Source: Taenia hydatigena (lineage: Eukaryota; Platyhelminthes; Cestoda; Cyclophyllidea; Taeniidae). Taken from it: 64,000 nucleotides of DNA. The stretch spans positions 1 through 64,000 of the forward strand of contig JADWOT020001344.1 in NCBI GenBank assembly GCA_036345935.2, in the 5' to 3' direction. Made by a program: the position numbers and the translations under genes. The notes under the pieces were generated by a model. It was given only the letters and a program-made list of their open reading frames with translations, was not told the DNA's origin and made no database searches. Below are positions 49,880 through 62,290 of the stretch, piece by piece (positions within the stretch are counted from its first letter, which is position 1; every line of letters starts with the position of its first letter).

Positions 49880-50400
49880 GCAGATAAGTATTTGCAAGCA
49901 TTTTAGCTTCTAAGCTGCTAGTATCATTAATAAAATTACTTTTACGTTTTTTAGATCCTTTTAGCAAAATTTCATCTGATTAAAGACAGTATTAGATGCT
50001 GTGACTTAAAATGGGCAATTGCTCCATTTCGTCACATGCAAATGACTCGTGTCACTCATTAGGCAGGGACAACCGGTCATCCTGGCTCGTATCGCAGATG
50101 CATTAATTAGGACAAATGCAAGCGAAAAGAAGACGAAATAAGTGTATTAGAATGGAGACAGTTATCTGAGCCGGACCTGTGGTGTGGCGGTCGTAAAGCA
50201 GTCGCCGGGAGGCACATCTTCACATCTGAAATCCGAGATCACTTGTTTCTTTGCGGATTGCAGCTCCGACTTGATGGCACGACCAGAAGACGAGACCAAT
50301 AGACACCCAGCTCCTCTGTGCATCAAAGGAACCGGTCATCAACTTCACAGCGCTCGTATCAGGAAGTTCTCAGTGTTTCGCATGCTAGTGGGAATAAACT
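49880..50400 (+). repeat. Dispersed repeat R, copy 3
   Basis: It shares TTCGTCACATGCAAATGAC, GGCAGGGACAACCGGTC, CGGGAGGCACATCTTC and GGCACGACCAGAAGACGAG with copies 1 and 2, in the same order. Confidence 0.55.
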
Positions 50401-51667
50401 AAGTGGTGGGTACAATTTCATCCTCTACATTATCACTCAAATTTGCTAACAGATTATTTATTCATTTCGTATATGTGAATTGCAACAGAATACTGTTTCC
50501 AGTTAGGTCTTGTTTGCGCTTACGTAACTAACAGTGTCAACGTTTCCATCGCAACATGCTGGATTTACTTTTTACCTTCATTTCGCAGTGTAATCAAATT
50601 GGCCTCTGCTTTGCAGCCTCACTTGCTTCGAAGCTGGCTTATTATTTGCCAAATAAACCTTAACCACATCTAGTTGTGCGTGTCCCTCTGTTGAGTAAAA
50701 GCACCGTCGTCAAGCCTGTGCTGAAGTTTGCATTACATAACCTAGTGTTGTACTTTTACTACCTTGCAAAAGAGATTATCGAACAGAACTGATGAGGCGA
50801 CCGTCAAAACAAACCCACATTTTTCATGGTTCAGACTAGCAGCAATACCACACGTTCAGTCAAAATTGCGTATGATGATTTAACTGCAAGTCACTTCCTT
50901 CACCTCATAAATTTTCAGGGCCTCTAAATGTTGCGTCAAGCAGGCAAATAAGGCACAGGCTAAGGCGTTTAATTTGTGACAGTATGCCTTCAGAACCTAA
51001 TTATGTACCTCGGAACGCAGAGGCAGTTGAAGACTAGAATGGTTCTGCCAAAGGCCATAAAACTCTGCAAAAGCAAACGTGCTTTAGTAACCTTTAACAA
51101 AAAAGGCAAATTTTAAAGATTTTAAATAAATGAAAATTCAAGCGATCGGAGGAAATAGACGCCGATGGAATGAAGTAGCGTCAGAGGAAAGACCATTTAA
51201 AGAATATCTTTTGAAAGCATTATTCGCCTTTTGTGTGATCAGCTAGCCTTGCTAAAGTGTGGATGTTCTTTGAAAGACTTAATGTTGATAAGCAAATCTT
51301 TGCCACCAGACCCTTCTGCAGACGGACAGGATCGACACGCAAACAGTGGACATGAAATTGTGAACCGAAATGCGAAAGTGAGGCAGTTGGAAGAAAAGAT
51401 TGCAGCTAAGACATTACCAGCATACCTAAACTATAAAATTGTTTCTGATTCAAAGGAAATTCTATTCTTAACAATGCATCTTAAGAGTCAGACGTCATCC
51501 TGATTTTGGCTTTTGTGAACCTGCTCACGACGTCTCGTCAATACGAAAATAGCCCTATTACAGATGGGTGCATGGAAAGAACAAATGATTGGACTAAAAT
51601 TGACAATATGTGTTCAAAGCATATTGCAATGTAACTCATTTTCTAGAAGCACTAGCATAGAGTTATT
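50401..51667. other. Gene-poor stretch
   Basis: A 90-codon forward frame (51231-51503) is present without recognisable motifs or paralogue. Nothing else seen. Confidence 0.35.
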
Positions 51668-52733
51668 TTGATTGAAGATGCTTCCAGCTGTTGAAGGACA
51701 ACAGGTTGTAACATTCCGAATAGTGATTATGGTTTCTATGATGATTTTTATTGTGCTAATTAGTTGTTTTCAGAAAAGAGTGAGAATGGTGTGGTTGGAT
51801 GCACCGTGCTGACATGTGGCCATCTTTGAGGGCTTCTTCAAATTACCTTCGGTGCTGGCTGGGTGTCTCATGTTTGGATCCTTTACTGGCGCATCCACTA
51901 CCTCGGATAGAGGCAGTTGAATTAGACAGACAGCTAAAAACGGTTTTACTTTGCGGCATTCGCAGCATTTTAAATGATTGCATTTTACAAATCACCTTTA
52001 TAATTAAGAGCGTCTTCTCGAGCTTAATGACCACTGCTACTTGTTTTGCCCGTCTGTCAATTCGTACGCTGATGTCAGCTGCACTTATCTACCTGCTTTG
52101 CAGGTGATGAGAAAGCATGGGGAGGGGGCATCCACATGATGACAGTCAATCGCAGGCATTGCAAAGATCCAAGAAAGATTCTACTGACGCACAGTTATGG
52201 GCGTGCATCAGACACGAGGTACGTGGTCAGTTGTTGGAATGCATGTTCAAGGACGTGTTTAGCATTTCAAACCAAGTTAATAAAATGAGTGAACTAAAAT
52301 TACATTTGCGTAGCAGTTGATTCACCTACCATATTTTCCGACGAGATCGATTCCAGTTCGAGCAGTGTGGGGGAGAGATTACGGCTAAGTCAGGAGAGGT
52401 AAGAACGCAAGGTGTTGTGATTTGAGCCTGATCTGGATGGTTTTTTATCGAATCAGGAGCTTTAGCTCTGAGATTGCGAATTTTAGGCAAGTTTGTCTCA
52501 TTAATTACATGCTATCTTAATCAAATTTGGATCTAGTTCAAACGCTTCGACTGACTGTGGAGCTGTAGACATGCTAAAGCGAAGTCGGCCAAGTGAAGCG
52601 CCAGCAGTCAACGATATGTTCGACTACCCGATAACATTTTGAACTCGGAAACTACCGACTTCTGTCACTTGGATAACACTAAGCCAACATTTTATAATTA
52701 TTAAGCACTAACACCTGCATTGTGCCTCACAAG
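51668..52733 (-). repeat. Large inverted duplication, right arm
   Basis: Reverse complement of 13661-14730. The shared 67-codon frame is at 52117-52320 on the forward strand here. The copy differs mainly by substitutions and some single-base indels, so the duplication is not recent. Confidence 0.8.
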
Positions 52734-55700
52734 TTGACCACGTGGATACCTTTTGCGGGTGGTGGAAAATTGCAAGATGGCACAAAAACGTTAATGATTC
52801 AAGTCTGCTAGTGTTAGAAATCGCAAAAATGAAGAGACTTTTCTGCAAATTTACCTCTTTCACACTGAAGAAAACCCATTCTAAAACCGGAATAGCAAAG
52901 CGGTGTAAAACGTTACACGGACTAAATAAAATCACTTTCAAAGAGCAATTATAACGTCCTTCTGTCTGTTAGTCTCCGATTAACTAGGCACTCACTATAA
53001 GCTCATGCAACTTCACCTCACTCTATCGTCTCCTCGACGAGGCAAATCAACGCAGTTGCAAGTTACGCAGACTGCCTTCGCGGCAGAACTACTGCAACGG
53101 GTGGAGAGCGATAGACCTTCCACGAACACTCTACAATTTAGTCTTGCAATTCGGGAGTGGCATGAAAGTTGAAATAAAAGTTGGTCTGATGAGTCCTACT
53201 TGTGCGTTGCCAAACTAAATTACTGGGTGCGTAGTGGACTCGTCCGATAAGGTTTGAGGTGCGAGTAAGGCAAGGAAATCGGACGTACCGCCTTCAAAGT
53301 AGCAGGGACTGCCCCAAAGTGTGCCGTTGACAGTGCATTTGCCATCTTTGATCTCCACTTATTCAGGTGTTCCGGATCTCATTATGAATGCTTGCTAAAC
53401 ACAATAAATGTGTCAACGCCTATTCACCGTACAATCCTCGCCTATATTTACAGAATATGTTCCATTGTAGAAGGCAAGTTTGCTCCGACAGGAGTAATAC
53501 AAGCCTTTAACAATTACTTCCCTTAATTTTCTTCCAAAGATTTGATGGGACATTTCCCCAATTGGTGCACTTACGCATTCTTCACCACACCAAAATTTCG
53601 TCGCTTCCGATGGACCCTCTTGCTTGCTAATGACTCGCGATCCCCACAGTTGCAGGCTTTGTTCACCTTCAATGAAACGCACACTTCATTAGTCTCGCCT
53701 CAGTTGTTGGAAGAGAAACTAGTGAAAGAAGTGCAACGAAAGGGGACATACAATCGGGAGATGGGAGTGTTGAAGTGAATGCCTACCTGTGCAGCATGCT
53801 ACGCATAGCAGAACCGTAACGACCTTCAGCATGATCTCTCACTCCCTCAGGCGAGGTGTTCACTCTGCATTTATACGAATCTTCCAGTCATTTGACCCAT
53901 TTCATTGGAGCCTTTGTCACGCCTCACTTACCACAAATGTGGTGCTGGTTTCTGCTACACAGAGGTCAGATGAGTGCGTTCTCACCATTGCAAGGCAAGT
54001 ACGGATTGGCTCAGCGTTGAGGAGACCACACAATTACACCGGTGCAGGTGAAGCACATGATGCAATGGATCGATGTCTAAGGCGACTTCTTCTGACTCAA
54101 GTGCTCCTCTACGCACCTCAACGATTGCCAACGAAGGTGGGTCTTTTGGTGCCCAACCCTCCACCAACTACGTGCATTGTTCTGCCCTTCCGGTTCCGGA
54201 TACACCCAACTTTTGTTCTCTGAGACAGACAACTTCAGCACAATGCACAAGATGATGCGGTGCTGGGTGAGGAATCATGCAGTACATAGGAATGAGAGAG
54301 GCAACTCAACTCCCCCCATTCGACCGCAGCTATGGTCACACACACCTTTACGTCAGTTAGGCCCTGTAGCTAGACCCTCTGAAAGCAAATGCTGCATCAC
54401 TAAGTGCTACCCTTTGCAGTTGCGTTGACGCTCTCAAACATTTGTCTGGTGTGTGCTAAACAACCGTTTTAGAACATGGAATCGTATAGTGGTAAGAATG
54501 TGCTTCATACAATTGGAGCAGCTGTGTGTAGATTTGAATAGCAACACTTTACCAGTCAAGCCACCACGACGCATCGACTCCAGTCATTTAACACCCACGA
54601 GTGGTGGAACGTGTCTGACCTCCGGAAGACTTGTTCACGGCGTGATGTGCAGTGGATCGACATTGGGTCTGCAGTCTCACACCCACTCGCCACAGAAATG
54701 TGAAGCAGCATTGGGAGCGTTAAATCCTGTGAAAATTTACCAAGCCTCTGCTGATAGGATAAGACTTGGGTACACGCAAAATAGCGGTTAATGAAAGGCC
54801 ACTGAAAGGGCACTTCGCGTTCCTACTGCCCAGATTGCTTCTTACATGTAAAGCAATTTCGCTTTCGACTTGCCATCGAATCCTCGTCGTCTTTGACACA
54901 GATATGTGCCAGAAAGTGAGGACACCGAATAGCAGAGTGGCTGCACGCACAGGGTAATGCGAGGGACATTTCCTGCAACACTTGGCACGATGCAACAGGC
55001 CAACAATCGTGTGTTTTGAGCAGCGCTGTTGAAATACACAGTCCTCATGGTAAACGCGGGTTCGTCTCCCACTTAATAGAAGACAGAGATTTGGCAGGGC
55101 GAGAAGAGGGGATTGCTGTGGTGTGGTGGAAGCAAGGCAACATTTTAAGAGACTCCTACTAGACCTTGATGTAATTCACATTTCGAATCCCATCCGCCAT
55201 GAACCACCGAACCACACACATACACACGCACACACTGCTGAATAAAATGCAACTATACATCTCGCATGTCATGTGTCAGATGTAAGAATTTCGCACTTTG
55301 CGACTCCTTCTTTGTGAGTGAAGTAATCATGTTTGCGAACGACTTTACTTCACCCAAGAAGTAAAGCAGTAAATGCATGACCAGTTTCGCTGCCAACCGA
55401 GATCACGTACTGTCTCAGCGAGGTGCACTTTTGAGCAGGTCAAGTGCAAATAACGTCTCCTTGACTGACCTGAGAAGACATGTTTACTGAACACGGAATT
55501 TGAAGGTGAGAGAGGCCCAGGCAAGAGCATTTGACTGATGAAATTGGAAGGGTACAGTGAAATGCAACAGGCTTGACAAAGCGTTTGACTGAGGATCACT
55601 TGTGACTGGAGTGGAGAGTAAGCCAATTGGGGAAGAGAGGGGGGAGCACGAGGTGTCCTGTCAACGCTGTCAACGCAGACAAGGTTGTTGTGTCATGCAG

Positions 55701-55898
55701 TGAGAGAATGTGTACTCGGTGTGGATAGGCAATGCCTGTGTGTGTGCGTGTACGTGTGCGTGCATAGGCCATGTTGGTAGTGGGCGAGAATGGGAGCCAT
55801 AAGGGACGACGACGCTACTTTTGCGTGGTTGTATTTGGGTAAACTTCATTGGGAAATTGAGCTAGACATGCGACTGGAGAATCCATTCTACTTTCAGG
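52734..55898. other. Gene-poor stretch, possible exon at 53789-54223
   Basis: A 144-codon forward frame (53789-54223) and a Ser/Thr-rich frame (54073-54255) overlap in different phases near CCGGTGCAG, a possible acceptor. Without a paralogue I cannot choose between them. CA/TG-rich microsatellites lie at about 55197-55225 and 55735-55765. Confidence 0.3.
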
Positions 55899-55977
55899 TT
55901 GGGTTAGGGTTAGGGCTAGGTATAGTGTTAGGGTTAGGGTTAGGGGTTAAGGTTAGGGTTAGGGTTAGGGTTAGGGT
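55899..55977 (+). repeat. Interstitial telomere repeat, longer tract
   Basis: About 13 TTAGGG-type units, several perfect in a row at the right end, with the variants CTAGGT and TTAAGG. It has the same orientation as the tract at 25.7 kb. Confidence 0.93.
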
Positions 55978-58843
55978 ATGAATGCCTGCCCTCGATATAC
56001 ATCGCTCATCATCTATGTGACGAGCTGCACTATTGTGAGCAGGCATTTGCACTGGCTTACGAAACGGTTAAGAAGAGCAACTTAATTATGAAATTAAATA
56101 GATCAGGGATGATAAAATCGATGGATGTAGATCGGTCGGTCGCAGTGCTTGTAGGGCCGGCGCTGAAACTTTAGAATGAGCAATGCAGGATTAGTGTTTG
56201 ATATACTCAATAGGTATTTCTTTCTCCTTCATTAGACTTCGGACACGCTATAACATAGGTATCAAGTCCCACAACTCAAAAAGCTCGTGTGGTCGATGAG
56301 GTTGAACCTGTAACCAGCAGCCACCAAACAGGACTCATAGTTTAATTTGTGTGGTCAATTTCAAATCGTGGTTTGGGCCTTGATTAAACGATCAGAAATG
56401 GCTAATCTTCTTCCTAAGCAACTGCAGGTTCCGCTTGAAGTTTACGGTAGAGAAAAGCAAAGCAAAATATTTAACCAAAATCCTTATTTGGTTGTGTGCG
56501 TTGACAGCAGTAAAATGTTTTTTTTGAGGGAAGGAATGGCAAGACTTGAAGAAATAGGTTCATTACCTTGCCGTTAGCGATAGAAACGCCGGTTGACAGT
56601 TCTTTGCGATCATATGCACGCGAATTGATAAAATAATGTAATGAAGTGCCGATTGGCATAACTAGAAATAACCCGAAAATCAGTGAAGGTATATAGCCAG
56701 TCTGCCACTTACTGTCATCTTACCTTTACTACGCTGTGAGGCGCCATAATATTTGCTGTGCGAAATTTCATGCCTGCAGAACTGCTTAGATTACGTGATA
56801 ACCCCATATCTCGGCAAATCATTCTCTAAAGACCACGCCTTAATTAAAATGAAAAAACCTGCATAGTAGCCTGACGCTTCCTTTAACTATCTGTTTAGCT
56901 ACACAAACAAATTTGACACTTAGAGGCTGTATTTTTGCTTCAAGGCATTGTCTTCGGACCCTTCCATTGGCCTCCACAACCTTTCACACGAGAGTAAGTA
57001 GCTTATCCTTCCCCAAAACTTCAGTTTACTGCGCCGTCGATCAAGACCCATGTCACTGCATTTAATGAAGTTTCCAGAACCCTGCCAGATTCTCTGTGCT
57101 TAATGCGAGTTCTGATAGCCAAAGCTATAGTTGGCGTGCAAAAGTCAGCAGAACCAGCAGATGGCAAAATTAACCCATGCCAATCGACCATGAATGCATA
57201 AATCGAGTCAGTGGCTAGCTTCGCATCCAGCTTAAAATAAAGGAAACACGAAGAGGGCGTAATAATACGATGGAAAAGGAGGGTCATTGTAAAGACATTG
57301 AGGATATCAGGTGGGCGTGTGACCGGGCAAACGCGGACATGTGTGCTATCGGCTAACGCGTGGGCACATGAACAGCAGGCAAGTGATCCATGAGCGGACT
57401 ACCTTCTTGCGCGTGTTTGATTGTCTCTGTAAGCCACTTCGATGCTAAGGCATGCAACACCAGCTAACTGCCCCTGTTTATAATGTTGACAGCTGAATGC
57501 GTGTAAAAATAACTTTTAACTGCTAAAATAAATTTACATGTCCAGTTTTAATTACAACCTCGTATTTGATGGTTTTATCGAAACTTTGCAAAGATTTCGT
57601 TTTTGCTCAGTTCGCATTATTCATAATTTACATCATAAAACTGCAAATTAAACTTACTGGCTAAGAATGAGGATATAAGGAGTACCGAGCAGTGATCCTC
57701 ATCAAGATAAATGCTAAAAGTCATTTAGCACTGTGGCATGTTTTATCCTCACTGGCAGTGGAGATCCCAATCCTCTTCTAGTCAATTTGCTAACTCGCTT
57801 ATTTTAAAATCCTAAAATGCTTCTTTGGCTTTAAGTAGAATCCTTAATTTGTTTCACCATCTATCTGAAAAAACACTAGTAAAGATGGGCCAAGATATGA
57901 CTATGTTTGGTGATTTTATGCCCATTTTACCACTTAAATTTGTCTCCAGAATCTAAATTATCAAAAGGAAGAGAATGGGCAATGAACTCTTGAGTGTAAA
58001 GCACTTTTGAATAGATGCCGCAAATGGATTGTGCCAGCATCATGGAGGTTTCCTTGATAGACCTTCATTAAGTTAAGTTTTTAAAATCGGTCCAGCATGC
58101 TCAGAATCAGAGTTTCAACATAGAGCGCACGTGGATCCCATGGCTAATACGAATGCTTTTGCGTATTAGCCGATGGCGTGTGAGTCCACGTTAGTGCCTT
58201 TACAGGTGCCCTGGTTTCTCTTTTTAGATGGCCTAAATGCTGAGCCCTCTACCGACTTGAGCTCCACACTCATCACCGATTAACATGGCGTGAAATTGAT
58301 AACTGCTCATTATAATGACAAATGCGACAAATATTCTTCTTACATCATGCATATACTGTGTCTGTAATAATCCTTAAAATGCGTCAACCCCTTCCACCTT
58401 CCCTGCTTGACACTTAGTTGGTCGCAAAGTATTGAGATTTGTTAAGCAATTTTGGTTTATTATGTCTAGGAATGCTTTGGAACCTCAGGTGTACAGCTTG
58501 GATTTTATTTACATGGAAGTATAAATATCAGCTTTCTTATGCACTTTTATATAAAAATTAGATAGCATTAAGTAAGCTACCCACTCATTCACCTACACAT
58601 TTGCACCATCAGGTTTAATGTGGTGTGATTGCACGATGCTAGGGCGGATATCCGATAGGGGAACAAGACATGGTGAAGCAGAGGCAATGAGGTAGGCAAA
58701 ACTCATCTGGTTTGCAACGGCTCTAACGTCTGAGCTACAAGACTGCTAAACACTTGTCTCCCAGTCCTTCCCTATCCACTGGAGAAATACGCGACTCCAC
58801 TAGTCAAGGGAGAGAGGATGGCAACAGGAATGGGTGAAGGAAG
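55978..58843. other. Gene-poor stretch
   Basis: Short frames only; 57021-57287 on the reverse strand (88 codons) is unrecognised. An A-box-like remnant lies on the reverse strand near 58700-58745. Confidence 0.4.
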
Positions 58844-58912
58844 TAGGAGCTCGTAATAGCGCATCTGGTTTCTACCCAGGATGTTGTTGATTCGAGTCTC
58901 CCTGCAGCTATG
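58844..58912 (+). repeat. tRNA-Arg-like sequence, degenerate
   Basis: The order GGAGCTCGTAATAGCGCA, TCTGG-TTTCTAC-CCAGG (a 5-bp anticodon stem with a 7-base loop holding TCT), and TTGATTCGAGTC matches the A box, anticodon arm and B box of a tRNA-Arg(TCT). The T stem does not pair, so it is more likely a tRNA pseudogene or SINE head than a working tRNA. Confidence 0.4.
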
Positions 58913-59239
58913 ATTGAATGACTCATGCTTTCCTTCCTTCGCCTCCCGATGCCATGTGCGTAGTTGGGATTTGTCTTCTTCACTGCTTAAAAATCTCATA
59001 TTCAATTAATCCATTCTTGCTGGCCGCGATCAAGCCATATTATGGAAAACATATTTCGTTCCTACTTGTCACAATAATTCTCTGTACTCGCAAGCCAACC
59101 TCTCCTACCTCACCTTCCACTCGCATTCCTCCCGCTTTCTTCCCTATTGGCTGGCACAGAGTGGGTAGACAGGACGTAATTGCAGTGAGTTTTGAAGGCG
59201 GCATAGCGGAGTAGAAGGGTAAGGTAGGGGGATGAAGTG

Positions 59240-59306
59240 CATCGATCTGGACGTGATTTGAACATGCATCTAAAGTCGGACGCTCTACCCTCACACCACT
59301 GCATTT
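59240..59306 (-). repeat. tRNA-like module on the reverse strand
   Basis: Read on the reverse strand, GTGTGAGGGTAGAGCG is A-box-like, followed by TCCGACTTTAGATGC and the B-box-like GTTCAAATC. No stable T stem is seen. It lies directly after the stop of the frame 59307-59495. Confidence 0.4.
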
Positions 59307-59495
59307 CTATGGTAGTCTTCGTGCCATCATGTCAGGACCACCACCAATCAACGCCAATATCTGGTGCATCTGCCCTTCTTCCCTTGCAGCATTGTGATCT
59401 TTGCAGTCGCCCACCTCTGCTGCCAGCATCAGCTGCTGTGGAAGGCAGTAATGGCATGTAGACATGTAAGGTAATGATACTACCGCCACATTCGC
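59307..59495 (-). CDS. Possible unassigned terminal exon
   Basis: On the reverse strand, a 63-codon frame opens directly after CCTGCGCAG, a possible acceptor, and runs to a TAG. It is rich in Ala, Met, His and Cys, and no family is recognised. It sits on the same strand as the micro-exon gene copies to its right, but it shows no sequence match to their known last exon. Confidence 0.2.
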   Translation of the reverse strand, partial: ANVAVVSLPYMSTCHYCLPQQLMLAAEVGDCKDHNAAREEGQMHQILALIGGGPDMMARRLP

Positions 59496-61670
59496 CTGCG
59501 CAGGTTTCGGGTGCGATGGTGTGCAGATGGGAAGGGGAGGGAGGTAAGTGAGTGGGATGGGTTAGGATAATAGGAACCTCACCTCCCACGCGTGGTCTCC
59601 CATTTGATTTGTCATTATTAGTAAGTCAGGCACTCAAGCAGAATTGCCTCACATGACCGAATTTTACAAAATTACTTTTATTTATCTAAGGCCATCTTAA
59701 TTTTGATCCAAAGCTTGTTTCCCAGACGAGTAGTTTTGAGCGACCAGAGCTGATGAATCACTCCGGTTGAATGATTTTGGTTTAAGCTGTCATGACGACG
59801 TACCTTGACAGTGGTTGTGGCCGCTAAAACGCCTTTATCAGGTGGCAAGCATGCATCCCTAACTTTTGTTAACCTATATTCGATTACAAGACCTCGATGC
59901 AGATGGATTGTAGTAGAATAAGACATCATCGTTTAGAACTCTTCTACGATGTACAGCATGAGAGTTATGAGGAATCAATTCCACTCTTTAATTTTGCTTC
60001 AATCAATCGGATAAACTGGCTATTTTAGTGTTTGCGGTAAAATGCAACAAAATTTTCGTAATATTTTCAGCTAATCATCTTAAACAAATTTATTAGGATC
60101 AGCCAGTGTTATCCCGGTGTGATTAAGGTGATAGCGATTGGATTTTTTCTTGTCCTTTTCCCTTTCCATGTAGCCGTGACTGCTAGCCTACTCTTTTCAG
60201 TAGGCTATTTGTTTTCGGAGAAGTCTAGGAAGCTGATTTTACCCATTTACGCAAGCTAATATGATTGACGCAAATAAGAGTTCCATGAAATTCTGTAATC
60301 GATGCGGTTAGACAATTCAGCTTATCAAGTTTGTGACATGTTGAGTTGCAAATTGTGGGGTTCCCAATGCTCCTAAGTTGCAAGTGCCCATGTTTCGCCC
60401 ATCAGTTGTGCGTTAACCAAAATTACCCATTAACTATCCGTTGTTGTTTTATTCGCCGTTCCTGCAGCACCGTTTAAAAGTGATTTGCACGCGATCGATG
60501 CCTTCAGTTCAATCAGCGACATGATTGAACCCGCTTTTAGTCTAGCGACCACCTCCCACCACACCTTGTTTGTCAAATTCTCCTAACCATTACAGATTCG
60601 CAGATGCATATTCATGTATCTACCTTCCTTCATTGCTTTTTAGTGAGGCTAGAAATGGTTCCTTCTCCATCTCCCATTTTGTTTTCACAAATTGACATCC
60701 TCCAAAGCGAAATTTACAATTTGTCCATCTCCCTCTCCTCCTGAGTCAGACTTCATCGATGCCATTTTGGCGAGTTCCACCCATGTTTTGACTGTCCATA
60801 TCTATTGCCCATTACATGCTTGCCATGATTATTGCTAATGGTAGGCTTGAACTTAGATTAGACTTAACCGAACTTTGCTAATGATCGTATCTCATTTTTC
60901 TGCTTTCTGCCTCGTTCCTTGCCAATGCTCTTGTTTCCTCTTTCCATCTACTACTTCAGCCCATCCCAGACCCCACCCATTCAGCCTCGCGCTCCATTGT
61001 GCTCTCGAGAATGACGATAAGCACGCCGACCTGTTATAACCTCGTAATTTGGATTCCAGCTGGACTTGTACTTACCGCATTGCTAATGTCCATCCTTTGT
61101 TCCTTTAAAAGATCTCTATGCCGTGTCCACTATGCAGACTTACAATAATGCGCAACTTTCCTTTAGTTAAAGTTGTAAATCACTATAGAACGTGAATATG
61201 CACCCGTCTTAGAAGAAGGATAATTCGTCATCAGGTATTTATATGAAGATTATGATAGTCATGAGGTATGATGCTACCTATTGCGATGCCGGCAGGAAAC
61301 AACTTAATGTCAGTTCTTTCATTCGTGGGCGCTACTTTGTTGGCTACAATAGCGAAGGAACAAGAGACGATATTCTGTGTAGAGTCAATGCGAATAAGTG
61401 AAATGTAACAGCTGGAATGGAGATCCAATCGGCAACCTGCATTAACAAGCATGTAAGTTTTTTTCGTTTTTGCGAGTTTATTTTACAATTTAATCGCATA
61501 AATGAAGATGAAGACTATGCTTTATATTCAGCAGAAAGTAGACTGCCCGCAAACGCTAATATTGTGTCATGTGCATTGTTAAAATCTAAATGAAGTCTCC
61601 TCTGTCTATGCTGCGCTACCATAATTTACTTGAACCCTGGATGAGGAGAGGGAGAGGTAGCATAACTTAC
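59496..61670. other. Gene-poor stretch
   Basis: No exon of the micro-exon gene could be matched here, although the copy 4 first exon would point into it. The reverse frame 61231-61452 is unrecognised. Confidence 0.35.
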
Positions 61671-61839
61671 CTCTAATATTTACCGCAGGTATCTGTTTCG
61701 ACCTTAGGACTTCTCCAGAATGGTGGGTCGGGCGGTTGGAACTGATGTCGGGATGGCGAGGAAGGTGACAAACGTGAAAAAATAACAGGAGACTGAATGG
61801 GAGGAAAAAACGAAGCGGAGGGGAGGCATTGATGGACAA
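61671..61839 (-). CDS. First-exon copy of the micro-exon gene (copy 4)
   Basis: It encodes a hydrophobic, Leu/Phe-rich start followed by a Pro/Ser/Arg-rich stretch. The end reads VNIR and then G/GTAAGTT, matching VEIR and G/GTAAGTT of exon 1 at 32735. Phase 1 and the intact donor are kept. The frame opens after a TAG with TTG, so the real ATG is not clear, and an overlapping frame (61673-61927) starts with ATG. No second exon was found downstream on this strand. Confidence 0.4.
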
Positions 61840-62290
61840 CTAAGTTAACGGGACGAATCCACGAAGGAAGATGAGCAGCAATAGACGAAACAACACGTTG
61901 ACAACCATGTTCGACGCTGTTGTGCAATGGACCATTTCGAATCCTACACGTGTGAGTCGATTAGCGGCACGTGTTGTCGCGTGGTGTCTCTCAGGGCCGT
62001 GTGATGTTGGACTTAGGAGGCACCCGTTGTGGATGGAATTGCGGGAGTAGACATCACTTTCTTTCGTGTCTTTTTACCTTGGTCGATTTCTCTGCAACAT
62101 AGCGCATGCAAAGGCGGTGGAGGAGGGTGAGAGATACCACCAATTCCAATGTGTTTTGAATTAAATGCGCTACCCTGTCTGATCTTCTTTCCGTCAGCTT
62201 TTTATCCCTGTTGTTTCCTTTTGGAAGGACGACTTTCGGGCAGTTTAAGCAACACGAGGTATGAATCTAGTGAAGACAGTAGCGACTAAC

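Noticed and set aside
53789..54223. 144-codon forward frame as a gene
   Set aside because: Frames of this length are expected a few times by chance in this window. There is no paralogue or domain, and a second frame overlaps it.
58844..58912. Functional tRNA-Arg gene
   Set aside because: The A box, anticodon arm and B box look right, but the T stem does not pair, so it is reported only as tRNA-like.
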